From Phycisphaeraceae bacterium (GTDB lineage: Bacteria; Planctomycetota; Phycisphaerae; Phycisphaerales; UBA1924): a stretch of 64,000 nucleotides of DNA. The stretch lies in assembly GCA_019636655.1 (NCBI GenBank), contig JAHBXB010000001.1:992001-1056000 (forward strand), read 5' to 3'. The notes beneath the pieces are model-generated. The model did not search any database. It was given only the letters and a program-made list of their open reading frames with translations, and was not told the origin of the DNA. Shown piece after piece: positions 34,238 to 43,672 of this stretch; positions within the stretch are counted from its first letter, which is position 1, and every line of letters starts with the position of its first letter. The translations under genes and the position numbers were made by a program.

Positions 34238-35218
34238 TCATGGACCCCCACCCCCTCCGCCGCCCCCACCACCCCCTCCTCCACCGCCGCCGCCCTGACC
34301 CCCAACCACAGCGGTCACTTCCTGCGGCGCGAACCCATCCACCTTTGAGATCCCCGTGTCCAGATTCAGGCTGACGTACCGCCGGCCCTTCACCATCGAG
34401 ACCGTCTGCGACGGCCAGAACGAGTACCCGCCGATCTGCCGCTGCATGTAGTCAGGAGCATTGATCAGGAAGTTCCCCTGGAAGAACCGGATCGAGCCCC
34501 CCTCGCCACCGTTATCCTGCCACTGCTCCGGCTCGATCATCGTGATGATGAGTTCCTTGATCCCGTCGACCCGCTGCTGCCGCAGCCGCTCCTGCTCCTC
34601 CGGGTTCCGCTGCTGCTGCTGGTCGTCGCGGAAGGGGCTCTGGCCGCCACCGCCGCCCTGGGACTGCTGCAGCACGCCCTGCAGATCGATCTGCGGTGCG
34701 TCGTAGTAGCTCGGGATCTCCAGCAGCAGGTCCTGCACGCTGTAGATCACGAGCTTCTTGAACTTGTTGAGCCGGTCCTTCGGGCCGATCTGGATCGCCC
34801 CATCCGGCGTGAGCTGCCAGGTGCACTGCTGGAAGTCCGTCTGCGCCTTGTCAAGCACCCGCTCCAGCAGCGTGAGCGCCGGGACATTCGTGACCTTCAG
34901 CGTGATCCGCTTGTCCTTGTCCAGCCCGTCCATGCTCGAATCGCGCCACATCGGATCGATCTCGACCCGCGTGACATCCGCGATGAACACCACCACATCC
35001 TCGAGCCGCTGGTCGTTCAGGTCGATCGTCACCGGGCGGCTCATCCGCTGCAGCGTGACCTGCCCCGCCGGCGCGTTCGAGGGAAGCACCACCGCCCCAC
35101 CGCCCGACGGCGCCTGCCCCGCGGCGATCGGCACGCACACAGCCATCCCTGCCGCGCCCGCGACCAGCGCCACCACCAAACGCATGAGCCGGTCTGAACT
35201 GGACGGAACTCGTGACAT
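34238..35218 (-). CDS. Periplasmic STN-domain protein with poly-glycine tail
   Basis: 326 residues from MSRVPSSS at 35218, with AAGGAG upstream. A signal peptide ends near residue 35 (AAGQ). Residues ~55-150 are an STN (secretin and TonB N-terminus) domain: VTIDLNDQRLEDVVVFIADV, then NVPALTLLERVLDKA. Then come YSVQDLLLEIPSYYDAPQID, a Gln-rich stretch and a second folded part. The C-terminus has about 17 Gly with one Gln. It heads the pseudopilin/secretin cluster. Since STN domains line secretin vestibules, it may dock to the secretin; this is inference. Confidence 0.8.
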   Translation of the reverse strand: MSRVPSSSDRLMRLVVALVAGAAGMAVCVPIAAGQAPSGGGAVVLPSNAPAGQVTLQRMSRPVTIDLNDQRLEDVVVFIADVTRVEIDPMWRDSSMDGLDKDKRITLKVTNVPALTLLERVLDKAQTDFQQCTWQLTPDGAIQIGPKDRLNKFKKLVIYSVQDLLLEIPSYYDAPQIDLQGVLQQSQGGGGGQSPFRDDQQQQRNPEEQERLRQQRVDGIKELIITMIEPEQWQDNGGEGGSIRFFQGNFLINAPDYMQRQIGGYSFWPSQTVSMVKGRRYVSLNLDTGISKVDGFAPQEVTAVVGGQGGGGGGGGGGGGGGGGGP

Positions 35219-35361
35219 CGTCTGACTCCTTGGCCGCCGCGAAACGGCCGGAACAGTCGCGGGCTGGGGGGCCGTCCTTTCGGACCCGTTCAACCCGACA
35301 AAGGTTAGACGCGCAGGCGCCTCTCCGGTTCCTGTCCGCGTCGTCCGCAACCCAATTCCCG

Positions 35362-37161
35362 CTAGTTTCCCGCGGGGATGCCGCCCTTCCGGGGGTCGCA
35401 CGCCGCCCGCCACTCTCCACCGGGCTGGGTGGCGACCGGCAGGCCCGACCGGCAGATCACCTGCACGTTCCCGATCGCACCCCCACCCTTCACGCGGTGC
35501 CCGAACTCCGTCAGATCGAGGGCCTCGTCCCCTTCACTGCCGCGGGAGCCGCCGGGGGTCCAGTCCTCTTCTTCGACCACCACCACATCGGGCATCCACT
35601 GGTGGTGGATCCGTCGACGCTCGACAGCCTCCCCGGCGTCGTTCCCCAAGACCGCCACATTCAGCAGGACCTGCGCGGTTCCGCTGATGATCCGTGGACC
35701 GCCCGAGGCGCCGACCACCAGGCTGACCGCCCCACCGGCATCCAGCATGATGGTCGGAGTCATGCTCGACAGCGGCCGCTTTCCAGGCTCAGGACGGTTC
35801 CGCACCGATTGGGTGAGCCCGAACGCGTTGGGCTCGCCGGCGCGAGTGAGAAAGTCATCCATCTCGTTGTTGAGGCAGAAGCCGAACCGATCGACCGCCA
35901 GGAGCGACCCGAACTCCAGGTTGATCGTCTCCGTGCACGCCACCGCGTTGCCCGCTCCATCGACGACGCAGAAGTGGCTTGTGCCGTGATCCTCGACAGC
36001 CCCATCCGCCGTCACGGGCGGTATCGTGCCATACCGCTCGACTGGCAGCGTTCGCTCCGGGTCAAAGGCCACCGCGCGATCCGCGATGTACGCGCCGGAG
36101 ATCAACCTCGCCGTCGGGACCTCGACGAACTCCGGATCTCCGAGCCACCGCGCGCGATCGGCGAATGCGTGCTTCATCGCCTCCACCAGCGCATGGTCGT
36201 ACGCGAGGGTCGCCGACCCCATCTCCGTCGCACCAAGGGCTTCGAAGATCCCCAGGATCTGTGCCAGGGCGATCCCGCCGCTCGATGGGGGCGGCATCGT
36301 CAGCACTGTTCCGCCCAGGAACCCGAACTCCAGCGGCTTCACGACCCTCACCGAGTACTCCGCAAGATCCGCACGCGACAGAACTCCCCCATCGCTCCGC
36401 ACCGCATCGCAGATCGCATCGGCGATCGGTCCCTCGTAGAACGCCGCGGCGCCGTACTCCGCAATCAGCCGGAGCGCATCGGCCTGGCCCGGGTTGGTGA
36501 TCCGGCTGCCACGCCGGATGCGCCCCTCTTGGAGGTAGTGCGTCCACACAAACGCGAACCGCTCCTTCCACTCAGGATGGGACTCAAACTGCTCCGCGAT
36601 ATCGATCGCCGCGGCTTCGTAGTGTGCATCCACTACGAATCCCGTCTCCGCTGCACGGATCGCGGGGGCCAGCACGGTGGCCCTGTCAAGCGTCCCATAC
36701 CGCTCCAAAGCAAGCAGGAGGCCGGCGACCGAGCCGGGCACCGCGACAGCCCGCCCGCCGTGGGTGCTTGCGGAGTCATCGCCCGTACGCTCGTAGAAGT
36801 CCGGCCCAATATCCCGCGGGCACGTCTCTCGGTAGTTGATCGCCTCGGACACGCGGCCCAGCCGCGGATGGTCCGGGAAGTACACCACCATGAACCCCCC
36901 TCCACCGATCCCGCACGAATACGGCCGGACCACGGACAGTGCAAACGACGTCGCCACCGCTGCGTCCACCGCGTTTCCTCCCCGGGCAAGGATCTCGGCG
37001 CCGGCCCGCGACGCCACCTCATGGTCCGCCGCCACCGCCGCGTGCGGAAACGTCTGTGCGTACCGGCTCGCCGAACAGCCCGTCGTCGCAAGGGCAGGGA
37101 CAAGGATGAGGAGCGACAGCCCCGCGACGCCGATTCGACTGCCGAGATGGGCCTTCACCAT
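35362..37161 (-). CDS. ggt: Gamma-glutamyltransferase, lipoprotein form
   Basis: 599 residues from MVKAHLG at 37161. The signal peptide ends in a lipobox (ATTGC, near residue 28), which is unusual: most bacterial enzymes are soluble periplasmic proteins. Core motifs follow: GGNAVDAAVATSFAL, GIGGGGFMVVY, and the auto-cleavage site DHGTSHFCVVD, where the Thr (about residue 392) becomes the N-terminal nucleophile of the small subunit. PLSSMTPTIM and GASGGPRIISG complete the active site. It cleaves gamma-glutamyl bonds of glutathione and related peptides. The divergent ribokinase gene starts 47 bp away. Confidence 0.93.
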   Translation of the reverse strand: MVKAHLGSRIGVAGLSLLILVPALATTGCSASRYAQTFPHAAVAADHEVASRAGAEILARGGNAVDAAVATSFALSVVRPYSCGIGGGGFMVVYFPDHPRLGRVSEAINYRETCPRDIGPDFYERTGDDSASTHGGRAVAVPGSVAGLLLALERYGTLDRATVLAPAIRAAETGFVVDAHYEAAAIDIAEQFESHPEWKERFAFVWTHYLQEGRIRRGSRITNPGQADALRLIAEYGAAAFYEGPIADAICDAVRSDGGVLSRADLAEYSVRVVKPLEFGFLGGTVLTMPPPSSGGIALAQILGIFEALGATEMGSATLAYDHALVEAMKHAFADRARWLGDPEFVEVPTARLISGAYIADRAVAFDPERTLPVERYGTIPPVTADGAVEDHGTSHFCVVDGAGNAVACTETINLEFGSLLAVDRFGFCLNNEMDDFLTRAGEPNAFGLTQSVRNRPEPGKRPLSSMTPTIMLDAGGAVSLVVGASGGPRIISGTAQVLLNVAVLGNDAGEAVERRRIHHQWMPDVVVVEEEDWTPGGSRGSEGDEALDLTEFGHRVKGGGAIGNVQVICRSGLPVATQPGGEWRAACDPRKGGIPAGN

Positions 37162-37208
37162 CGGTCCATGGTACAACGTGGGTCGAGAGGAAGGGGACCC
37201 CCGCGACC

Positions 37209-38252
37209 ATGAGCACGACTCCGAATCCACCATCGACACCCGCCCAAGCCGACGACGATGCGGTCCGCCTGTGCGTCTTTGGCTCGCTCAATATGGACCT
37301 TGTCATCCGCGCGCCCCGGTTCCCAACACCCGGCGAGACGATCGTCGGCGGCAGGTTCGCCCGATTCCCCGGCGGCAAGGGCGCCAACCAGGCAGTGGCC
37401 GCCGCTCGTCTGGGCGCAGCGGTCTCCATGATCGGCGCGGTCGGTGATGACGAGTACGGCCGCAAGTTCATGGCGCTGCTAAAGGCAGAGGGTGTATCTA
37501 CCAGACATATCGCCGTCCGCCCGCCCCCTCCCGCGGGGGCACCGACGGGCGTGGGTGTGGTGACGATCGACGACTCCGAGGACGGCAAGGGACAGAACTC
37601 GATCGTCGTCGCCCTCGGCGCCAACATGACCATCACGCCCGCCGAGGTTGACGCGGCAAAGGAAGTCATCAGCCAGGCCGACATGCTGCTCATGCAGCTC
37701 GAGGCCCCGCTGGAGTCCATCGCCCACGCCGCCCATATCGCCAAGGACGCGGGCGCCACGGTCCTGCTCAACGCCGCTCCCGCACCCGCACCGGGGACGT
37801 TCCCGCCCGGCCTTCTCGCCGACGTTGATGTGCTCATCGTGAACGAGTTCGAAGGGCGGGCCCTTCGCCCGCGGCTCGACCCTGCGGACGAATCCACCTT
37901 CGAAGACGAACTCCGCGCCCTCGCCGGCCACGGCCCCCGCTGTGCCGTCCTGACGTTGGGAGATCGCGGCGCCCGGGTCTACTTCGACAAGTCGCTCGCC
38001 TCGATCCCCGCCTATCCCGCGGCCAGCGTGGACACGGTTGGCGCGGGGGACGCCTTCTGCGCCGCCTTCGCCTGCCGCTGGGCCTGGCACCAGATCGGCG
38101 GCTCCCTGGACGCCCTCAACGTCCACGACGCCGCCTGCTGGGGCTGCGCGGCGGGTTCCATCGCGGTCGCGCGGCACGGCGCCATCCCCTCCCTTCCCAC
38201 GAGAGGCGAGGTCGCATCTATGCTCCGTGGCGGCTGGGTCGCCTCGGCGTAG
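37209..38252 (+). CDS. rbsK: Ribokinase (PfkB family)
   Basis: 347 residues, ATG at 37209. N-terminal FGSLNMDLVIRAPRFPTPGE and GGKGANQAVAAARLGA are the PfkB signature one region; DTVGAGDAFCAAFACR is signature two with the catalytic Asp. It is somewhat longer than E. coli RbsK (309) owing to an N-terminal lead and an Ala/Pro-rich insert near residue 190. It phosphorylates ribose at O5 in the cytosol. A CUT2 sugar importer is encoded 30 kb away; a functional link is possible but not shown. Confidence 0.9.
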   Translation: MSTTPNPPSTPAQADDDAVRLCVFGSLNMDLVIRAPRFPTPGETIVGGRFARFPGGKGANQAVAAARLGAAVSMIGAVGDDEYGRKFMALLKAEGVSTRHIAVRPPPPAGAPTGVGVVTIDDSEDGKGQNSIVVALGANMTITPAEVDAAKEVISQADMLLMQLEAPLESIAHAAHIAKDAGATVLLNAAPAPAPGTFPPGLLADVDVLIVNEFEGRALRPRLDPADESTFEDELRALAGHGPRCAVLTLGDRGARVYFDKSLASIPAYPAASVDTVGAGDAFCAAFACRWAWHQIGGSLDALNVHDAACWGCAAGSIAVARHGAIPSLPTRGEVASMLRGGWVASA

Positions 38253-38271
38253 GTCCTCCACCCTAGCCGAC

Positions 38272-38309
38272 TTGACTGTATCAAACGTGTGTTTTACACT
38301 CTCGTTTGA
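38272..38309 (+). promoter_or_regulatory. Promoter with overlapping TetR-type operator for the export operon
   Basis: TTGACT (38272-38277), 17-nt spacer, TACACT (38295-38300): five and four of six consensus bases. The perfect inverted repeat TCAAACG (38281-38287) / CGTTTGA (38303-38309), 15 bases apart, covers the spacer and -10 box and ends one base before the tetR start codon. An inner pair GTGT/ACAC adds symmetry. A TetR dimer bound here would block RNA polymerase. Confidence 0.78.
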
Positions 38310-38310
38310 A

Positions 38311-39000
38311 ATGGCTGTTTTGGATCCAAATACATCGGCTTCGAATCCGGACACCCGCCGGCGCGTGCTCGAAGCCGCGGGCGAGATCTTTGCCCGCGTC
38401 GGCTTCCGCGAGGCCACCATCCGAGAGATCTGCACCAAGGCCAACGCCAACGTCGCGGCGGTCAACTACCACTTCGGCGACAAGCAGGGTCTGTACCAGG
38501 AGGTCTTCCGGTTCGCCCGGGTCTGCTCACTGGAAACTTACCCGGTGGCTCCAGACGTCCTCTCTCAACTCCCCCCCGACGAGGCCCTTGCCGAGTATGT
38601 CCGGACCTTCCTCGCCCGGATCTTCGATCGCGGGCGGCACGCGTGGTTCTCCCGGCTGATCGCCCGCGAGATGGCCGAGCCAACCGGCGTGCTGGACGAG
38701 ATGGTCCAGGAGCACATCCGCCCGAAGATGGCCGCGCTCGCTCAGATCATCGGCAGGCTGCTCGAAAGGCCCGCATTGGACCCAATCGTGATGCGCTGCG
38801 TCGCGAGCGTAATCGGGCAGTGCCTGCACTACTTCCACTCCCGACCGGTCCTCGAGCGGCTCTTCCCGCATATGCGGTTCGAGCCCGGCGAGTTGGAAGC
38901 GATCGCGCGGCACATCACCGCCTTCTCGCTCGCCGGGATCGACGCGGCGCCGGCAGTGCCGCTGTCGGCCGCGGACGCCATGATGTGGAGCACGGCATGA
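38311..39000 (+). CDS. TetR-family transcriptional regulator (CerR-like C-terminal domain)
   Basis: 229 residues from the ATG at 38311, just after the operator. The N-terminal helix-turn-helix reads RRRVLEAAGEIFARVGFREATIREICTKANANVAAVNYHFGDK broken over residues ~13-55, the canonical TetR form. The C-terminal half (FSRLIAREMAEPTGVLDEMV) matches the CerR-type ligand domain found beside HlyD/ABC exporters. It is first in the operon and probably represses its own promoter until an export substrate binds. With 1-2 bases between operator and start, the mRNA leader must be very short or leaderless. Confidence 0.9.
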   Translation: MAVLDPNTSASNPDTRRRVLEAAGEIFARVGFREATIREICTKANANVAAVNYHFGDKQGLYQEVFRFARVCSLETYPVAPDVLSQLPPDEALAEYVRTFLARIFDRGRHAWFSRLIAREMAEPTGVLDEMVQEHIRPKMAALAQIIGRLLERPALDPIVMRCVASVIGQCLHYFHSRPVLERLFPHMRFEPGELEAIARHITAFSLAGIDAAPAVPLSAADAMMWSTA

Positions 39001-40178
39001 ACCGCGTAGCCATCAAGATGCTGGTCGGCGACCGGGCCAAGTACATCGGCATCATCATCGGGCTCACGTTTGCCTCGCTGCTGATTACGCAACAGGCGGC
39101 CATTTTCATCGGGCTGATGACCCGCACCTTCGGCTTCATCACCGACACGGGTCTCCCGGATATCTGGGTCATGGACCCCAAGGTCCAGTTCGTCGACGAC
39201 ATCAAGCCGCTGCAGGACACGCAGCTGCTCCGGGTCCGGGGCGTCGAAGGGGTGCTGTGGGCGATGCCCCTCTACAAGGGCCTGCTCAAGGCGCGGCTCG
39301 ACAACGGCAACTTCCAGACCTGCAACGTCATCGGCCTCGACGACGCCACGCTGATCGGCGGCCCGCCCGAGCTGGTGGCTGGCAAACTCGCCGATCTCCG
39401 GCAATCCGAGGCGGTCATCGTCGACAAGGTCGGCGCCGAGGGCAAGCTCGCCAAGATGCCGCCCCCGGGACCCGACGGGAAACCGGTCCCCGGCGCCAAG
39501 CCGGTGCCGCTGCGGATCGGCGACACCCTGGAACTCAACGATCATCGCGCGGTCGTCGTGGGCATCTGCAACGTCTCTCGGACATTCCAGAGCCAACCGG
39601 TCATCTACACGACCTACTCGAGGGCCACCACCTTCGCCCCGCGGGAGCGGAAGCTCCTCTCGTTCGTCCTCGTGAAGGCCGCACCGGGCCAGAACATCCA
39701 GGAACTCTGCGACCGCATCCACCGCACGACGGGCCTCGCCGCGTACACCTCCGATCAGTTCAAGACCATCACCTACCAGTACTTCATGAAGTACACGGGC
39801 ATCCCCATCAACTTCGGCATCGCCGTGACGCTCGGGTTCCTTGTCGGAACGATCGTCGCGGGCCAGACGTTCTACAACTTCACCCTCGACAACCTTCGCC
39901 ACCTGGGGGCCCTCAAGGCCATGGGCGCCTCGAACTGGCTCCTCCTGCGGATGATCCTGCTCCAGGCCATGTCCGTCGGGCTCGTCGGGTACGGGATCGG
40001 CGTCGGGCTCGCCTCGCTGTTCGGCCTGCTCACGGCCAAGACCGAGCTGAGCTTCCGATTGCCCTGGCAGCTGCTCGCGGGCACGGGTGTGGCCGTGCTG
40101 TTCATCTGCATCCTGGCCGCCGTGCTGAGCATTCAGAAGGTCATGCGGCTCGAGCCCGCCATCGTGTTCAAGGGATAA
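38997..40178 (+). CDS. DevC-like ABC exporter permease (FtsX/MacB fold)
   Basis: 393 residues; the ATG overlaps the tetR stop (ATGA). One N-terminal span (YIGIIIGLTFASLLITQQAA), a ~230-residue periplasmic domain, then three spans at the C-terminus. LRHLGALKAMGASNWLLLRMILLQA is the cytoplasmic coupling helix of the FtsX family. With the next ATPase and HlyD proteins it forms a tripartite exporter like cyanobacterial DevBCA, which moves glycolipids or drugs across both membranes. Confidence 0.88.
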   Translation: MNRVAIKMLVGDRAKYIGIIIGLTFASLLITQQAAIFIGLMTRTFGFITDTGLPDIWVMDPKVQFVDDIKPLQDTQLLRVRGVEGVLWAMPLYKGLLKARLDNGNFQTCNVIGLDDATLIGGPPELVAGKLADLRQSEAVIVDKVGAEGKLAKMPPPGPDGKPVPGAKPVPLRIGDTLELNDHRAVVVGICNVSRTFQSQPVIYTTYSRATTFAPRERKLLSFVLVKAAPGQNIQELCDRIHRTTGLAAYTSDQFKTITYQYFMKYTGIPINFGIAVTLGFLVGTIVAGQTFYNFTLDNLRHLGALKAMGASNWLLLRMILLQAMSVGLVGYGIGVGLASLFGLLTAKTELSFRLPWQLLAGTGVAVLFICILAAVLSIQKVMRLEPAIVFKG

Positions 40179-40189
40179 ACAGGACGACG

Positions 40190-40936
<747 letters not shown>

Positions 40937-40985
40937 ATACGACCGCGCCGCCCAGCAAGGCGCGCGGTCTGCAAGGAGCACCGCC

Positions 40986-42074
40986 GTGATCTTCAAGTAC
41001 CTCATCCCGCTGCTCGCGATCGCTGGCGTGGCGCTGGCGGTCTACACCGTGCAGAGCGGCAGCAGGCCGCCTCAGGTCGCCGCGCCGGTGGCGCCGCCCG
41101 CGACCTCGCCCTTCCCGACCAAGGTCGCCGGCGCCGGCATCGTGGAGGCCGCCACCGAGAACATCGAGCTCGGGACGCCGATCCCCGGCGTCATCACCAG
41201 GATCTACGTCAAGGTCGGTGATCGCGTCGAAAGGGGCGCCCCGCTCCTGACCATCGACGACCGCGCCGCACGCGCCGAGCTCGATGTCCGCAAGGCCGCT
41301 CTCCTCTCCGCCAAGGCCGCCCTCTCGCGGCTGGAGTCCATGCCCCGCGCCGAGGACATCCCGCCGGCCCAGGCCAAGGTGCGGGAGGCCGAGGCCTCGC
41401 TCAACGACCTGAAGAGCCAGTTGCAACTCTGGGAGTCGATCGACGATCAGCGGGCAATTGCAAAGGAAGACCTGAGCAAGCGCCGCTACGCCGTTGAGAT
41501 GGCCGAGGCACGCTACACGCAGGCCAAGGGCGAACTCGACCTGCTCAAGGCGGGCGCCTGGACGTCGGACATCGACATCGCCCGCGCCGAAGTCGCTTCG
41601 GCACAGGCCCTCCTCGATGCGGCACAGACCGAACTCGACCGGCTCACCGTCAGAGCGCCGGTCGACTGCCAGATCCTCCAGGTGAAGGCCCGCCCCGGCG
41701 AGTACGCCGTCGCCGGACAGACGACCCCCCCGCTCATGCTCGTCGGCGATACCACCCGGCTCCACATCCGCGTGGACGTCGATGAGAACGACGCGTGGCG
41801 GATCCGTCCCGATGCCCCGGCCGAGGGCGCGCTCCGCGGCAACAGTTCCATGAAGACCCCGCTGACCTTCGTGCGGATTGAGCCGTACGTCCTCCCCAAA
41901 CGCTCGCTCACCGGCGAGAGCACCGAGCGCGTCGACACCCGCGTGCTGCAGGTCATCTACTCCTTCGACCCCAAGTCGATCCCCGTGTATGTCGGCCAGC
42001 AGATGGATGTCTCGATCGAGGCCCCACCTCCAGGTAACCACTCCCGCGGCAAGGAGCCCAACGGCGAGGCCTAG
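40986..42074 (+). CDS. HlyD-family periplasmic adaptor
   Basis: 362 residues from a GTG at 40986 with AAGGAG upstream. An N-terminal anchor (YLIPLLAIAGVALAVYTV) is followed by a lipoyl half (GVITRIYVKVGDRVERGAPLL), a long alpha-hairpin (ALLSAKAALSRLESM through AEARYTQAKGELDLL), the second lipoyl half (APVDCQILQVKARPGEY) and a beta-barrel. It bridges the permease and the outer-membrane factor encoded next. Confidence 0.9.
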   Translation: MIFKYLIPLLAIAGVALAVYTVQSGSRPPQVAAPVAPPATSPFPTKVAGAGIVEAATENIELGTPIPGVITRIYVKVGDRVERGAPLLTIDDRAARAELDVRKAALLSAKAALSRLESMPRAEDIPPAQAKVREAEASLNDLKSQLQLWESIDDQRAIAKEDLSKRRYAVEMAEARYTQAKGELDLLKAGAWTSDIDIARAEVASAQALLDAAQTELDRLTVRAPVDCQILQVKARPGEYAVAGQTTPPLMLVGDTTRLHIRVDVDENDAWRIRPDAPAEGALRGNSSMKTPLTFVRIEPYVLPKRSLTGESTERVDTRVLQVIYSFDPKSIPVYVGQQMDVSIEAPPPGNHSRGKEPNGEA

Positions 42075-42145
42075 CCTTCGCATCCGCCGCTTTTGACCTT
42101 CACGCGACCCACACCGGTCCACCTCCGAAACCAGCACGGAATCCG

Positions 42146-43666
42146 ATGATGACCACGCCAACCCGTCGCACCGCGATCACCGTCACAGTCCTGCTCGCCC
42201 TCGCCGGCTGCAAAGTCGGTCCCGACTACAAGCAACCCGAAACCCCGGTCACCACCTCCTGGCACCAGGACATGGAGCGGGGTGTCTCCGCAGCCCCCGC
42301 CGACCTGAGCCGATGGTGGACGACGCTCGGCGATCCGATGCTCGATCGGCTCATCGAGCGGGCTATCGCCGGGAACCTCGATCTCAAGGTCGCCGAGGCC
42401 CGGATCCGCGAGACCCGCGCCCAGCGCGGAGTGGTCGCCGCCGGAGCACTCCCCCAGGTCGATGTCGGGGCCGGCTACCAGCGCCAGGAGCAGAGCCAGA
42501 ACTCCGCCGCCGGCGACTTCACCCCGTCGGGCGACCCCTTCAGCCTCTACAACGCCGGCTTCGATGCCTCGTGGGAGATCGATGTCTTTGGGCGAGTCGG
42601 TCGCCAGGTCGAGTCCGCCGAGGCCGACATCCAGGCCGCCGACGAAGCCCGGCGCGACACCCTCGTCACGCTCCTCTCCGAGGTCGCACGCAACTACGTC
42701 GAGGCCCGCGGCTTCCAGACGCGGATCGAGATTGCCCGCGAGAACATCCGGATCCAGGCCGAGTCCGTCGACATCACGACAGCCAGGTACAACTCCGGCC
42801 TTACCAGCGACCTCGACGTCGCCCGGGCCGAGGCCCAGCTCGCCGCGACGCAGTCAGCGATCCCGGTTCTCGAGACCGGCTTCAAGACCTCCATCTACAA
42901 CATCGGCGTCCTCCTCGGCGTCGAGCCGGGGCCGATGGTCGCCGAGTTCGAGAACAGCGCCCCGATCCCCCCTCCCCCCGCGGCGGTCGCGGTGGGCATC
43001 CCCGCTGAACTGCTCCGCCGCCGGCCAGATATCCGCCGCGCTGAGCGGCAAGTCGCCGCGGCGAACGCCCTCATCGGCGCGGCCACCGCTGACCTGTTCC
43101 CGCGGTTCTCGCTCACCGGCTCCTTCGGCTATTCCAGCAACTCCTTCGGCGAGTGGACCGACTCCACGAGCCGCTTCTGGAACATCGGGCCCGCCGTCCG
43201 CTGGCCCATCTTCGAAGGCGGCCGGCTGTTGGCCAATATCAAGGTTCAGGATGCCCGTACCGAGCAGGCCGTCGCCCTCTACGAGAAGTCCGTGCTGACC
43301 GCCTACGCGGAGGTCGAATCGTCGATGCTGGCCTACATGCGCGAGCAGTCCACACGCGATGCGCTCGAGCGTGCCGTGGCCGCCAACCGCCGCGCCACGG
43401 ACCTTGCGAACACCCTCTACGTCCGCGGCCTCGCGGGGTATCTCACCGTCATCGATGCCCAGCGGGCACTCTTCGAAACGCAGGACCTGCTCGCCCGCAG
43501 CCGCCAGGCGGTCGCCACCAACCTGATCGCCCTGTACAAGGCCCTCGGCGGCGGGTGGGAGACCTTCGAGCCCAAGCCGGAGGAGGGCGATAGCGGCTCG
43601 GAGAGTGGTGGTGACCAGGGCTCACCGTCGCCGGCCGCACCGACGGCAGTGCCTGTCGCGGGCTGA
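42146..43666 (+). CDS. Outer-membrane efflux factor lipoprotein (NodT/TolC family)
   Basis: 506 residues; ATG at 42146 or 42149. A lipobox LAGC near residue 22 gives a lipid-anchored channel as in OprM. Two tandem efflux repeats are evident: NLDLKVAEARIRETRAQRG with DVFGRVGRQVESAEAD in the first, and ADLFPRFSLTGSFGY with WPIFEGGRLLANIKV in the second. It is the exit duct of the tripartite exporter and the last gene of the operon. The C-terminus has an extra Glu/Gly/Ser/Pro-rich tail of about 35 residues. Confidence 0.92.
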   Translation: MMTTPTRRTAITVTVLLALAGCKVGPDYKQPETPVTTSWHQDMERGVSAAPADLSRWWTTLGDPMLDRLIERAIAGNLDLKVAEARIRETRAQRGVVAAGALPQVDVGAGYQRQEQSQNSAAGDFTPSGDPFSLYNAGFDASWEIDVFGRVGRQVESAEADIQAADEARRDTLVTLLSEVARNYVEARGFQTRIEIARENIRIQAESVDITTARYNSGLTSDLDVARAEAQLAATQSAIPVLETGFKTSIYNIGVLLGVEPGPMVAEFENSAPIPPPPAAVAVGIPAELLRRRPDIRRAERQVAAANALIGAATADLFPRFSLTGSFGYSSNSFGEWTDSTSRFWNIGPAVRWPIFEGGRLLANIKVQDARTEQAVALYEKSVLTAYAEVESSMLAYMREQSTRDALERAVAANRRATDLANTLYVRGLAGYLTVIDAQRALFETQDLLARSRQAVATNLIALYKALGGGWETFEPKPEEGDSGSESGGDQGSPSPAAPTAVPVAG

Positions 43667-43672
43667 TCCGGT

